Notes under the pieces: generated by a model
What the model was told of the DNA's origin: nothing
Database searches by the model: none
The model's input: the letters and a program-made list of their open reading frames with translations, nothing else
In this document: positions 8,684 through 17,150 of the stretch, piece by piece
Numbering within the stretch: position 1 is the stretch's first letter
Layout of the letters: each line of letters begins with the position of its first letter
Source of the DNA: Streptomyces hokutonensis
GTDB taxonomy: Bacteria; Actinomycetota; Actinomycetes; Streptomycetales; Streptomycetaceae
NCBI RefSeq assembly: GCF_000376565.1
Contig: NZ_BARG01000018.1
Coordinates: 124,001 to 188,000 of the forward strand
Reading direction: 5' to 3'
Length of the DNA stretch: 64,000 bases
Position numbers and translations under genes: made by a program

Positions 8684-9236
8684 CCGCCGCTACGAGAGTG
8701 TCGGCGTCGTCGGCGTGGAAGCGGACGGTGCTCACCTCCTGTTGGCGTCCGAGGAACGTGAAGTGGGTTACGGGCTCGATGAGTTGGAGTGTGACGGTGG
8801 TCTGGGAGCCGACGGGGAGGTTCAGTTCGCCGTCGGCCCGTTCGTGGGTCATGCGCAACTCCCGCCCTACGGAGGCGACTTGGTCCAGCGGTATGCGCAG
8901 GTCGACATGGACGCCCCGGCGGATCCGGAGCGAGTCGGCCGCCAGGACGTGCGGGCGGACCGTGAAGGCCGCGTGCATGCCGACGACGAACACGATGGTG
9001 TAGACGTCCAGGGCGAGCACGACGCGGTGCACCGCCGGCAGGTTCCGCAGCAGTACGGACATGCCGAGCGTCTCGATCACACACACGAACACCAGCCCGG
9101 CCATCATCGCCCCCTGCCCCCGCCCGTACCCGAACGCCCGCCCGCCGTCCGCCCCGTGGGTCCGCCGGGTGATCCACAGCCAGAGGCTCACCAGCAGTCG
9201 CAGTTCGTGCCGCAGGAGCACGGAGACGGTCCTCAT
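8634..9236 (-). CDS. Hypothetical membrane protein co-transcribed with a MerR regulator
   Basis: A 200-residue protein with two or three hydrophobic segments in the first half (a weak one near 8-22, then AMMAGLVFVCVIETLGMSVLL and VVLALDVYTIVFVVGMHAAF). A soluble C-terminal half of beta-rich look follows (RIPLDQVASVGRELRM, VTLQLIEPVTHFTFLG), resembling PH-like tails of small actinobacterial membrane proteins. No named family is recognised. Its ATG overlaps the MerR stop by four bases (ATGA), so the pair is translationally coupled. It may be the target or partner of that regulator. Confidence 0.75.
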   Translation of the reverse strand: MRTVSVLLRHELRLLVSLWLWITRRTHGADGGRAFGYGRGQGAMMAGLVFVCVIETLGMSVLLRNLPAVHRVVLALDVYTIVFVVGMHAAFTVRPHVLAADSLRIRRGVHVDLRIPLDQVASVGRELRMTHERADGELNLPVGSQTTVTLQLIEPVTHFTFLGRQQEVSTVRFHADDADTLVAAVKQARTAPSTSPGPPV

Positions 9237-10009
9237 GTCCGCTCCCGGGTGACGAGTCGCAGCATGCGGCGGATCGCCTCCGCCTGGGCCGGCGCGAAGT
9301 CCGCGTAGAAGGCGCGTAGGAAGCCGCTGTCCTGGTCGACCGGGCTCCCCTCGGGGAGCACCGTGGCCGGAACGCAGGCGGCGAGGGCGCGGGCCGCCTC
9401 GTCCACGCGCGGGTCGGCGGGGTCGACGGGGTGCTCGGTGTCGGCGAGCGCGTCGAGCAGCGCGTACGCCTCGTGCGCCCGGGCGACCGCGTCCGGGGTC
9501 GCGACGGCGCTGCCCACCAGCTCCATGATCCGCGAGCGTTCGGCCGGGGTCGCCACAGTGTCGAGCAGGGCGAGCATCTCGCGGTCCTTGGTGGCCATGG
9601 GCGAGTCGGCCGGGAGCGTCGAGGTGTGGGTCAACTCGCTGAACACCGCGGTCAGTTCGGGGGAGACCGGTCCTTCGGCGGGCAGTTCTCCCGAGTCCAG
9701 CAGGGTGCGCAGCCGGGCCCGGCGCTCCCGGATCGCCGACTCCTGCCGGGCCAGGTCCTCGTCGAGTTCGGTGAGCACCTCGACGAGGTCCCGGCCCGCG
9801 TCGTCCGCGAGCACGTCCCGTACCTCGGTCAGCCCCAGACCCAGCTCGGTGAGCCGCCGGATCCGGGCGAGGACGACGGCGTGCCGCAGACCGTAGTCGC
9901 GATAGCCGTTCGAGCGTCGCTCCGGTTCCGGCAGCAGGCCCAGGTGGTGGTAGTGCCGGACGGTCCGCGTGGTGACGCCGACGGTCTCGGCGAGTTCTCC
10001 GATCCGCAT
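9233..10009 (-). CDS. MerR family transcriptional regulator
   Basis: A 258-residue regulator. The N-terminal winged HTH is typical (MRIGELAETVGVTTRTVRHYHHLGLLPEPERRS region, residues 1-34), followed by the RYRDYGLRH-type segment and a coiled coil around 75-105. The C-terminal 150 residues are helical with no cysteine cluster, so an organic ligand rather than a metal is expected. The promoter upstream has the long 19-bp spacer and dyad characteristic of MerR targets, implying autoregulation, and places the transcription start at or next to the ATG. It heads a two-gene operon with the membrane protein. Confidence 0.88.
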   Translation of the reverse strand: MRIGELAETVGVTTRTVRHYHHLGLLPEPERRSNGYRDYGLRHAVVLARIRRLTELGLGLTEVRDVLADDAGRDLVEVLTELDEDLARQESAIRERRARLRTLLDSGELPAEGPVSPELTAVFSELTHTSTLPADSPMATKDREMLALLDTVATPAERSRIMELVGSAVATPDAVARAHEAYALLDALADTEHPVDPADPRVDEAARALAACVPATVLPEGSPVDQDSGFLRAFYADFAPAQAEAIRRMLRLVTRERT

Positions 10010-10015
10010 GGGACC

Positions 10016-10046
10016 AGTAGAAACGCTGACGTTACGGCAGGGTCAA
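10016..10046 (-). promoter_or_regulatory. MerR-type promoter with 19-bp spacer and dyad
   Basis: On the minus strand a -35 TTGACC (10041-10046) and a -10 TCTACT (10016-10021) are 19 bp apart. The spacer holds an imperfect palindrome, ACCCTGCCGTAACGTCAGCGTT, centred between them. MerR activators act on such over-long spacers. The predicted start point falls at about the merR ATG (10009), so the message would be leaderless. Confidence 0.65.
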
Positions 10047-11635
10047 GCACCGACCGGCGCGCCGAACCAGAGCCGCAGCGCGTCCGAGGGATCGCCGTCG
10101 GAGCCGTCCGTGTCCGCCGCCCAGGCGGTGAATCCGTCGGGCCGCACCAACAGCCCGGCGAGCTCCGGCCGCCCGGGGCAGGAGGCGGTCAGGACGTCCA
10201 CCACACCCTCGTAGCCGTCCGCGCGGGCCCGGAGTTTCGGGTCGTCGGCGAGGTCGAGGCGGAGGGCGCGGCCGTGGTGGAGGTGGTCGGCGAGGCGGGT
10301 GCCGTCGGCGAGTTCGAGGTCGGGGGCGCTGCGGCCGGTCAGCGGGTGGTCGCCGGGAAGGTCGTAGTGCTGCCAGACGCCGGAGATCCGCTTGACGAGA
10401 TACGTCGTCCCGTCGACCGTCCCCGCGAGATCGGTGACCACCGAGCGCAGGGCCCGGGAGTGCGGCTCGGGGCGCATCACGGCGATCTGGGCGCGCGTCC
10501 AGTCGAGCACCCAGGCGCCGATCGGGTGCCGTTCCGCGGTGTAGGTGTCGAGCAGCTCCACCGGTGCCTGGCCGCTCACGACGAGGGCGAGCTTCCAGCC
10601 GAGGTTCATTGCGTCCCCGACACCGAGGTTGAGCCCCTGCCCGCCGAACGGCGAGTGGACGTGCGCCGCGTCGCCCGCGAGCAGCACCCGGCCCGCCCGA
10701 TAGGTGTCCGCCTGACGGCAGTTGTCGGTGAACCGGGTCGAGGAGTGGACCTTGTGCACGGTGACGTCGACGCCGGTCACCCGGCGCACACTCGCCTGCA
10801 ACTCCTCGACGGTGACCGGGGATTGGCGGTCCTCGGGCGGCCCGTCGAACTCGACGGTGAGGATCCGTCCCGGCAACGGCCCGAAGGCGTACGTCCCCAC
10901 GTCCGTGGTGTTCCAGCCGCCGCTGAGCGGCTCGGTGCCGGTCATGTCGGCGATGGCCTGGTAGCCGGTGATCTCCGGTGCGGTGCCCGGGAATTGGATC
11001 CCGCTGAGCTTGCGCACGAGGCTGCGTCCACCGTCGCAGCCGACCAGCCAGCCGGCCCGGACGGCATACGGCGCGGAGCCGTCAGTGGGAGCGAGGCGGA
11101 CCGTCACGCCCTCCTCGTCGGTGTCGAAGCCGGTCAACTCGACCTGCCTGCGCACCTCGACGCCGAGTGCGTCGGCATGCCGGCCGAGCAGCCGCTCCAG
11201 CGGGGCCTGCGGGACGAGTCCGACGCGGTCGACCGGGCCGAGGCCCGCGAAGGCCGGGTCCGACTCGTCGAGCAGATCGGCCCGCAGCATGATCCCGGAG
11301 AAGTGCCCGGCGAACTTCGGCGGCGGAACGGGGTTGTTGTCGCCCTCGCCGTGCGTCCGCCGGAACTCCTTGAAGCGGTTCATCGCCTCCTCGTGTATCC
11401 CGGCCAGCTCGGGCAGCAGTCCGCGCCGGTAAAGGGCCACGGTGGTCGTGGAGTTGAGACCGCCGGCCTTGATCGTCTCGTCCACGTCGGCCAGCCGCTC
11501 CACGACCAGCACGCGGGCTCCGCCGAGGGTCAGCTCGGCGGCCAGGAGCAGGCCCACGGGGCCGGCTCCGGAGACGACGACGTCGTAGTGGTTCGTTTCG
11601 GTGTTCTCGCTGATCTTGGTGCTCTCGGTGTCCAT
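10043..11635 (-). CDS. FAD-dependent aromatic monooxygenase (PheA/TfdB type)
   Basis: About 530 residues. The FAD-binding GxGPxG motif (VVSGAGPVGLLLA) is at the N terminus, the second flavin motif GDAAHVHSPFGGQGLN is near residue 315, and the C terminus has the thioredoxin-like extension of phenol hydroxylase-type enzymes. It should hydroxylate a phenolic or polyketide substrate with NAD(P)H and oxygen; the substrate is unknown. The ATG at 11635 is preferred over a GTG at 11653 because a TACACT -10 box lies seven bases before it, making the transcript leaderless. It is divergent from a TetR gene through a shared symmetrical promoter, so drug-inducible self-protection or catabolism under that repressor is likely. 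Confidence 0.88.
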   Translation of the reverse strand: MDTESTKISENTETNHYDVVVSGAGPVGLLLAAELTLGGARVLVVERLADVDETIKAGGLNSTTTVALYRRGLLPELAGIHEEAMNRFKEFRRTHGEGDNNPVPPPKFAGHFSGIMLRADLLDESDPAFAGLGPVDRVGLVPQAPLERLLGRHADALGVEVRRQVELTGFDTDEEGVTVRLAPTDGSAPYAVRAGWLVGCDGGRSLVRKLSGIQFPGTAPEITGYQAIADMTGTEPLSGGWNTTDVGTYAFGPLPGRILTVEFDGPPEDRQSPVTVEELQASVRRVTGVDVTVHKVHSSTRFTDNCRQADTYRAGRVLLAGDAAHVHSPFGGQGLNLGVGDAMNLGWKLALVVSGQAPVELLDTYTAERHPIGAWVLDWTRAQIAVMRPEPHSRALRSVVTDLAGTVDGTTYLVKRISGVWQHYDLPGDHPLTGRSAPDLELADGTRLADHLHHGRALRLDLADDPKLRARADGYEGVVDVLTASCPGRPELAGLLVRPDGFTAWAADTDGSDGDPSDALRLWFGAPVGA

Positions 11636-11642
11636 GGCCAAG

Positions 11643-11676
11643 AGTGTAGTCACTAAAAAATTATGTTCGCTACACT
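11643..11676. promoter_or_regulatory. Symmetrical divergent leaderless promoters / TetR operator
   Basis: AGTGTAG (11643-11649) and CTACACT (11670-11676) form an inverted repeat with a 20-base AT-rich centre. On each strand the repeat supplies a TACACT -10 box six or seven bases before the ATG of the divergent gene (11635 minus, 11683 plus). The -10 boxes are thus part of the dyad, a simple layout for mutual repression by the adjacent TetR. Confidence 0.65.
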
Positions 11677-11682
11677 GTTCTC

Positions 11683-12306
11683 ATGAGTGAGCGCGAGCTC
11701 TCCCTGAGAGAGCGCAAGAAGCGGGCGACCCGGCAGCGGATCTCGAACGTGGCCACGGGCCTGTTCAAGGAGCGGGGCTTCGACGGGGTGTCGGTGGCGG
11801 AGGTCGCGCGCGCCGCCGAAGTGTCGACGATGACCGTCTTCAACTACTTCCCGCGCAAGGAGGACCTGTTCCTCGACCGCATCCCGGAGGCGGTCGAGGT
11901 GCTCAGCGGGGCGGTACGCCACCGTGCCCCGGGCGAGACCCCGCTCGCCGCGCTGCGCCGCCTCACGCTCGAACTCCGCGACCAGCACCACCCGTTGGTC
12001 GGCCCCAACGACAACTTCCCGGCCTTCTGGCAGGTCGTGATCGACTCGCCGGCCCTGCGCGCCCGTGCCCGCGAAGGCCTGGAGGAGATCGAGACCGCCC
12101 TGTCCGACGCCCTCGCCGAGACCGCCCCGGACACCCCCGACCCCGCCCTGACCGCGGCCCTGATCGTCGCCGCGTACCGGTCGGTCTACGTCACCACCGC
12201 GCGCCGCCTGCTCGCGGGCGAACGCGGGGACGCGACGGCCGAGGACCACCAGGATCGGATGAACGCGGCGTTCGACATCCTGGAGCGGGCGCTGACCTGG
12301 GCATAG
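11683..12306 (+). CDS. TetR family transcriptional regulator
   Basis: A 207-residue repressor with an N-terminal TetR HTH (residues about 10-56, including GFDGVSVAEVARAAEVSTMTVFNYFPRKEDLF in two parts) and a helical ligand-binding domain with a C-terminal SerF-like look. It is transcribed divergently from the FAD monooxygenase and the two share a symmetrical promoter, so it most likely represses both genes and is released by the monooxygenase substrate or product. The ATG at 11683 has no ribosome-binding site and sits at the predicted transcription start. Confidence 0.9.
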   Translation: MSERELSLRERKKRATRQRISNVATGLFKERGFDGVSVAEVARAAEVSTMTVFNYFPRKEDLFLDRIPEAVEVLSGAVRHRAPGETPLAALRRLTLELRDQHHPLVGPNDNFPAFWQVVIDSPALRARAREGLEEIETALSDALAETAPDTPDPALTAALIVAAYRSVYVTTARRLLAGERGDATAEDHQDRMNAAFDILERALTWA

Positions 12307-12353
12307 CGGGCGTCCCCGCCGCGTTGCACTCTTGAGGAAAGGGGGTCCCACTG

Positions 12354-13181
12354 GTGAACGCACGCGAACAGGCCCTGTGGACGAGGGCGAGACTGGGCCA
12401 CTGCGGCCCGCCGCTCGACCTCCTGACCGCCCGCTTCGACCGGCACGTCTACGCCCCGCACGCCCACGAGGAGTTCACGATCGGCGTCTGCGTCGGCGGC
12501 TCCGAACTCATCGACTACCGCGGCGGCCACATCCGTACGACCCCCGGCTCCATCGTCGTACTCGCCCCCGGCGAAATGCACACCGGCGGCCCCGGCAGCC
12601 CCACCGCCGGCTACGCCTACCGCGCCCTCTACGCCGACCCGGCACTGCTGACCGACGGCACCCTCGGCGGCGTCCCGCACTTCCGCGAGGCGCTCCTCGA
12701 CGACGTCGAACTCGCCCGGGCGTTCCGCCTCGCGCACACCGAACTCAGCGTCTGCCCCGACCCGTTGGAGGCCGAGTCCCGCCTCCCGTGGCTGCTCACG
12801 GCCCTGGCCCGCCGCCACTCGACGTCCCGCCCGGCACCGGATCTCCTCGTCGGCGCGGCCTGGGTGGCGCACGCGGTACGCGACCGCCTCGCGGACGAAC
12901 TGCTGACCCCGCCGTCGCTCTCGGCCCTGGCCGCGGACTTCGGCCTGTCCCGCTACCAACTCCTCCGGGCCTTCCGTACGACGATGGGCATACCGCCGTA
13001 CGCCTGGCTCGCCCAGTACCGGGTCACCCGGGCGCGCGGCCTGCTGGACGCGGGCGGGCGCCCCGCCGAGGTCGCGGCCCAGGTGGGCTTCGCGGACCAG
13101 GCGCATCTGACCCGCTGGTTCCGGCGGGTGCTCGGGGTGACCCCGGCGGCGTACCGCAACAGCGTTCAAGACGCCCGATGA
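12354..13181 (+). CDS. AraC family transcriptional regulator with cupin arm
   Basis: A 275-residue regulator. Residues about 10-150 form a cupin-like sensor arm (HVYAPHAHEEFTIGVCVGG, then GSIVVLAPGEMHTGG), and residues about 170-270 hold the double HTH of AraC proteins (LSALAADFGLSRYQLLRAFRT, then PAEVAAQVGFADQAHLTRWFRRV). It starts with GTG at 12354 after AAAGGGGG. The EamA transporter follows 22 bases downstream on the same strand, a common AraC-plus-exporter pairing, so the regulator probably controls that transporter. Confidence 0.9.
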   Translation: MNAREQALWTRARLGHCGPPLDLLTARFDRHVYAPHAHEEFTIGVCVGGSELIDYRGGHIRTTPGSIVVLAPGEMHTGGPGSPTAGYAYRALYADPALLTDGTLGGVPHFREALLDDVELARAFRLAHTELSVCPDPLEAESRLPWLLTALARRHSTSRPAPDLLVGAAWVAHAVRDRLADELLTPPSLSALAADFGLSRYQLLRAFRTTMGIPPYAWLAQYRVTRARGLLDAGGRPAEVAAQVGFADQAHLTRWFRRVLGVTPAAYRNSVQDAR

Positions 13182-13203
13182 GGGGGCGGCGCATCCTCGC
13201 CGT

Positions 13204-14145
13204 ATGACTGCACGCGGCTGGTTCCTGTTCTCCCTGATGGGAGTGGTGTGGGGCATCCCCTACCTGATGATCAAGGTGGCGGTGGACGCCCCGCTCTCCC
13301 CGTCCATGGTCGTCTTCACACGCTGCGCCCTGGGCGCCGTACTCCTGCTCCCCTTCGCGCTACGACAGGGAGGCCTGATTCGTGTGGTCCGTTCGCACTG
13401 GCGCCCGATGCTGGCCTTCGCGTGCATCGAGATCATCGGCCCGTGGTTCACGCTGACGGACGCGGAACGGCACCTGTCGAGCTCTACGGCGGGTCTGCTG
13501 ATCGCGGGCGTACCGATCGTGGGCGTGCTGATGGCGCGCTTCTTCGGCGACGCGGAACGGCTGGGGGCGCGCCGGGTGGCGGGCCTCGCCCTGGGCCTGT
13601 CCGGGGTCACGGTCCTCACGGTCCCGCACCTGACGGGCGGCGACGCGCGCTCCCTGGCGGAGGTGCTGCTGACGGTGCTCGGCTACGCGACGGCGCCGCT
13701 GATCGCGGCGCGCTACCTGAAGGACGTCCCGACGCTCCAACTGACGGCGCCGTGCCTGGCGTTGGCGGCGGTCGTCTACGCCCCGGCGGCGGCGGTGACC
13801 TGGCCGTCGTCGGTCCCGTCGCCCCAGGTCCTGGCCTCCCTCGCCGGTCTGGGCGTGATCTGCACGGCGGTGGCGTTCGTGGCCTTCCTGGAACTCATCA
13901 AGGAGGTCGGCCCGACCCGCTCGACGGTGATCACGTACGTCAACCCGGCGGTCGCGGTCGCGGCGGGCGCGCTGTTCCTGGGCGAGGACCTGACGGTCGG
14001 CATCGGGGTGGCCTTCACGCTGATCCTGGCGGGGTCGGTGCTGGCGACGGCGGGGCCGGGCGCCGGTCGGCGGGACGGCGACCGCCCGGTAGCATGGTCG
14101 GCACGGCAGACGAGCCGGGCGGACGGCCGCGTGGAGTGCCCCTAG
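13204..14145 (+). CDS. DMT superfamily (EamA) transporter running into rnpB
   Basis: A 313-residue membrane protein with ten predicted helices in two EamA repeats (LMGVVWGIPYLMIKVA at the start; VAFVAFLELIKEVGPTRSTVITYVNP in the second repeat). Members export amino acids, metabolites or drugs; the substrate is unknown. It follows an AraC regulator by 22 bases. The last 20 or so residues are hydrophilic (GRRDGDRPVAWSARQTSR...), and the final 42 bases of the reading frame lie inside the rnpB gene, while the rnpB -10 box lies within the coding region. The C-terminal tail is probably dispensable read-through into RNA-gene sequence. Confidence 0.87.
   Translation: MTARGWFLFSLMGVVWGIPYLMIKVAVDAPLSPSMVVFTRCALGAVLLLPFALRQGGLIRVVRSHWRPMLAFACIEIIGPWFTLTDAERHLSSSTAGLLIAGVPIVGVLMARFFGDAERLGARRVAGLALGLSGVTVLTVPHLTGGDARSLAEVLLTVLGYATAPLIAARYLKDVPTLQLTAPCLALAAVVYAPAAAVTWPSSVPSPQVLASLAGLGVICTAVAFVAFLELIKEVGPTRSTVITYVNPAVAVAAGALFLGEDLTVGIGVAFTLILAGSVLATAGPGAGRRDGDRPVAWSARQTSRADGRVECP
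14090..14095 (+). promoter_or_regulatory. Candidate rnpB -10 box
   Basis: TAGCAT lies 8-10 bases before the 5' strand of the RNase P RNA P1 helix and inside the 3' end of the DMT gene. No clear -35 can be fixed. Confidence 0.5.
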
Positions 14146-14526
14146 CGGGAACTCCCCGAGGAACGTCCGGGCTCCACAGGGCAGGGTGATGGCTAACGGC
14201 CACCCGGGGTGACCCGCGGGACAGTGCCACAGAAAACAGACCGCCCGGCGCTTCGGCGCCGGGTAAGGGTGAAACGGTGGTGTAAGAGACCACCAGTGCC
14301 CAGGGTGACCTGGGCAGCTAGGTAAACCCCACCCGGAGCAAGGTCAAAAGGAGCGCCGCCGTAAAAAGCGCGCTCTGCGCGGACGTTCGAGGGCTGCCCG
14401 CCCGAGTCCGCGGGTAGACCGCACGAGGCCGGTGGCAACACCGGTCCTAGATGGATGGCCGTCGCCGGGGGGATCGTGAGGTCCCCCCGGAAACAGAACC
14501 CGGCGTACGGCCCGGCTCGTCTGCCG
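14104..14526 (+). ncRNA. rnpB: RNase P RNA, bacterial type A
   Basis: This is the catalytic RNA of RNase P, which matures tRNA 5' ends. The ends pair perfectly over 17 bases (14104-14120 with 14510-14526), forming helix P1. Conserved core elements appear in order: GAGGAACGTCCGGGCTCC near 14157, CACAGAAAACAGA near 14228, GGTAAACCCC near 14321 and CAGAACCCGGC near 14494. The length of about 420 nt and the GC-rich peripheral helices match actinobacterial type A RNAs. Its 5' end overlaps the DMT transporter reading frame by 42 bases. Parts of its 3' end recur at 35596 and 36400. Confidence 0.97.
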
Positions 14527-14543
14527 GCGGGGCTCTGAACTGG
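14499..14543 (+). repeat. rnpB 3'-end repeat, copy 1 (authentic)
   Basis: This 45-base stretch, from the rnpB 3' end into its terminator, recurs at 35596-35640 with three mismatches. It contains the P1 3' strand, so it is the kind of RNA-gene 3' end used as an attachment site by integrative elements. Confidence 0.7.
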
Positions 14544-14565
14544 CCTTATGGGCCGGTTGGAGCCC
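14529..14565 (+). terminator. rnpB terminator
   Basis: GGGGCTC pairs with GAGCCC around an inner stem whose loop region is CTGGCCTTATGGGCCGG, followed by TTT. The identical 17-base loop region recurs in the hairpin at 36424-36462. Confidence 0.7.
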
Positions 14566-14671
14566 TTTCCTGTGTTCGAGGGCTTCCCGCTTCTACCCGC
14601 GAGTTCCCGGGAGTTCCCGTGGAAGTGTGCACGCGTTGTGCACTGGAACGGCCGTCCCGGCGGTGGATCTG

Positions 14672-15361
14672 ATGAGTGATGCCGCCGACCCCCGGGAGGG
14701 AGTCACCGGAAGCCGAGGCTTCGATCTCGATGTGTGGGTCCGTCCTCTGTGTGCTCTCGTGGTAGCCGGGGTCGCGGCCTACGCCTCGTATGTCCACCAG
14801 CGGGAGTTCGCGTTGCAGGGTGGGGCGGACATGGTCAGCGCCTCGTTGTGGCCGCTGTCCGTGGACGGGCTCTTGCTCTTGGCCACGGTCGGCTTGCTGA
14901 AGCCTTCCGGGGCTCACACTCGCCGGGCCCGAGGCGCGGTGTGGTCGGCGTTCCTTCTGGGTATCGCGGTCTCCCTGGCTGCGAACGTTGCGGCAGCCCC
15001 GGCTTTGGAGTGGAAGCCAGTGTTGGTCGCTGGGTGGCCTCCGGTGGCACTGCTGTTGTCAGTGGAGCTACTGGTGCACCGCTCAGATGGACTTCAAGGG
15101 GAGTGGGGAGGGCGAAGGGAGCAGGGGAAGAGCAAGCGGCCGCACGATGACGACGACCCGTTGCTGGCACAGGCTCGGCTGCTTGATGCCCGGCACCGGG
15201 AGCTTCACCAGCGCTCCGTGTCCGCCGAAACTCTGCGGAAGGAGCTGCGAGTTGGAGCCGGTCGATCGCGGCAGTTGGCGGCTCTCGTGCGGGGAGGGCG
15301 CAGCGTCGGGACGGGCACTGAAAAACCCAGGCCTGATCGGATACGGGGAACTCACCAGTAA
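14672..15361 (+). CDS. DUF2637 membrane protein (integrative-element type)
   Basis: A 229-residue protein of the DUF2637 family, common on actinomycete integrative and conjugative elements and plasmids near spread and regulatory genes. Four hydrophobic segments follow the opening GFDLDVWVRP motif (LCALVVAGVAAYASYV, LWPLSVDGLLLLATVGLL, VWSAFLLGIAVSLAANVAAA, PVLVAGWPPVALLLSVELL). The C-terminal 80 residues are soluble and end in an HTH-like segment (SVSAETLRKELRVGAGRSRQLAALV). The frame is open from a GTG at 14627; the ATG at 14672 fits the family start better, though its ribosome-binding site is weak. It lies directly after rnpB and is the only intact integrative-element-type gene seen in the region. 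Confidence 0.75.
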   Translation: MSDAADPREGVTGSRGFDLDVWVRPLCALVVAGVAAYASYVHQREFALQGGADMVSASLWPLSVDGLLLLATVGLLKPSGAHTRRARGAVWSAFLLGIAVSLAANVAAAPALEWKPVLVAGWPPVALLLSVELLVHRSDGLQGEWGGRREQGKSKRPHDDDDPLLAQARLLDARHRELHQRSVSAETLRKELRVGAGRSRQLAALVRGGRSVGTGTEKPRPDRIRGTHQ

Positions 15362-15739
15362 GCGGTGCTTGGGAAGCGATGGTGCTTACCGCGCTGGACA
15401 CCACTTGAGCTGGCACTATGTGCTCTCGTGTGGCGCCTAGGGGTGTGGGGCCGCACCGCTGTTGACCGTGGTTTACCGGTCTTATGGGCACGTTGGGGGC
15501 ACGCCGCCACCCCGGTGGCGTGGAGAGCCGCTCTGTGTGGGTGGCGAGGGGGTGAGCTCGGGGAGTGAGCGTCGGCCGGAAGGGTGGCGTTACGTAGCCA
15601 GTCACAGCCATACACCGGCCCTTGTCACCGGCAGCCGGAGGGGAAGGTGAACGGGCACGGCGTCTTCGCCTCCCGCACTTGATGCTCCGTCGCGGCTGCG
15701 CGCGCCGATGTGCATGGCTGGTGGCCGGGTCGGTTCTGG
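15362..15739. other. Gene-free stretch after the DUF2637 gene
   Basis: No convincing coding sequence is seen on either strand. A short inverted repeat (CGCCACC at 15505-15511 with GGTGGCG at 15514-15520) is present but has only a two-base loop. The stretch probably holds the termination region of two convergent genes and decayed integrative-element DNA. Confidence 0.4.
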
Positions 15740-17098
15740 TCAGGCGGGGACGCTCAGCCGTTGCCGTTCCGCCTCCGCGAGGCGCGCCGAGCGTGTGCGG
15801 GTGCCGAAGACGGCCAGGAGCATCGCGCCGAGGAGCCAGGTGCCGGCGATGAAGTAGAAGACGCTCTGGTAGCCGTGGCCGTTGTAGAGCGCGGCGACGA
15901 TCAGTGGGCCGGCGGCGTTGGACAGGCGGCCGAGGCCGTAGGAGACGCTTGTGCCCAGTGAGCGGCTGCGGGTGTCGAAGAGTTCGGGGGAGTAGGCGTA
16001 GGCGAGGGCGGTGTAGCCGCGTTCGAAGAGGTTGACCAGGAAGCCGAACACGACGATGAGGACCGGGTTGAAGGTGAGGCCGTACAGCAGGCCGCAGACC
16101 GCGATCACCGTGCCGAAGGCGACCAGGCACCATTTGCGCTCGAACCGGTCGGTGACCAGGGAGGCCAGGTAGCAGCCGAGAGGTGCGCCTACGGTGGTCA
16201 GGGCCACGTAGAAGACGGACTTCTCGACGCTGAAGCCCTCCTTGGCCAGCAGGGTGGGTGCCCAGCTGGAGTAGCCGAAGAAGCCGATGGTCTGGGTCAT
16301 CCACAGCATGGTGAGCAGGAGCGTCGGCAGGAGGTACTTGCGCTGGAGGAGCAGCCGCAACGGTGCCTTCGGTGACGGCTTTCCGGCGACCGGGGGTGCG
16401 GGCTGGGGGAGCAGGCCCTTCTCCGCCGCGACGCGTGCCTCGATCTCCCGCAGGGTCGAGTCCGCCGCGGCGTGGTCTCCCCGGCTTTCGAGCCAGCGCG
16501 GTGACTCCTTGAGGTGCCTGGTGAACAGGACGAGCAGGATGCCCAGGGAGCCCCAGAGGTAGACCAGTCGCCACGACCAGTCGTTGAGCGGTACGACCGC
16601 GCTGGCGAGGAGATTGGTGACGGGGGTGCCGCAGATGCCGATGGCGATGGCGTACGCCTGGTACTTGCCGCGGGTCGCCGACGGGTACATCTCGTTGACG
16701 TAGACGACTCCCACGACGGTCATCGCCGACAGGCCGGCCGAGGTCAGGACGCGGAAGACGCCCAGGGACATGAGGTCCCAGGAGAAGACCGCGGCGAAGG
16801 AGGAGAGGCCGAAGAAGAGGGTCGTCCACAGCAGGGCCCGTTTGCGGCCCCAGCGGTCGGCGAGTGATCCGGCGACGATCGCGCCGACGAACATGCCGAC
16901 GAACGACAGCGAGGTGACGTAGGCGATCTGATCGACCGTCACGCCCCAGAGCTTGATCAGTTTCGGTGCGGTGGTGGCGAAGCTGTTGATGTCCGCGAAC
17001 TCGAAGAAGTACGCGAAGGCGACGGCGAGCAGGGTGACCTTGTGGAAGCGGGATATGGGAAGCCGGTCCAGCCGGTTCAGCGCGTTGGCGTGTTGCAT
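15740..17098 (-). CDS. MFS transporter, aromatic acid:H+ symporter-like
   Basis: A 452-residue, 12-helix major facilitator. The loop 2-3 signature is GSLADRWGRKRALLW and the matching loop 8-9 element is LVTDRFERKW. An acidic residue in helix 1 (FFEFADINSFATTAPK) replaces the D-E motif of 4-hydroxybenzoate transporters, and the N terminus (RLPISRFHKVTLLAVAFAYFFE) resembles sugar/aromatic-acid importers. It lies 52 bases beyond ligI on the same strand, and since ligJ and ligI encode aromatic-ring-cleavage steps it most likely imports the aromatic acid or pyrone for that pathway. Confidence 0.85.
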   Translation of the reverse strand: MQHANALNRLDRLPISRFHKVTLLAVAFAYFFEFADINSFATTAPKLIKLWGVTVDQIAYVTSLSFVGMFVGAIVAGSLADRWGRKRALLWTTLFFGLSSFAAVFSWDLMSLGVFRVLTSAGLSAMTVVGVVYVNEMYPSATRGKYQAYAIAIGICGTPVTNLLASAVVPLNDWSWRLVYLWGSLGILLVLFTRHLKESPRWLESRGDHAAADSTLREIEARVAAEKGLLPQPAPPVAGKPSPKAPLRLLLQRKYLLPTLLLTMLWMTQTIGFFGYSSWAPTLLAKEGFSVEKSVFYVALTTVGAPLGCYLASLVTDRFERKWCLVAFGTVIAVCGLLYGLTFNPVLIVVFGFLVNLFERGYTALAYAYSPELFDTRSRSLGTSVSYGLGRLSNAAGPLIVAALYNGHGYQSVFYFIAGTWLLGAMLLAVFGTRTRSARLAEAERQRLSVPA

Positions 17099-17150
17099 GA
17101 GCGGCCCTTGTCGAGGTCGAAGTCGGTCAGCAGGGTCGGGAGTTGGGACG

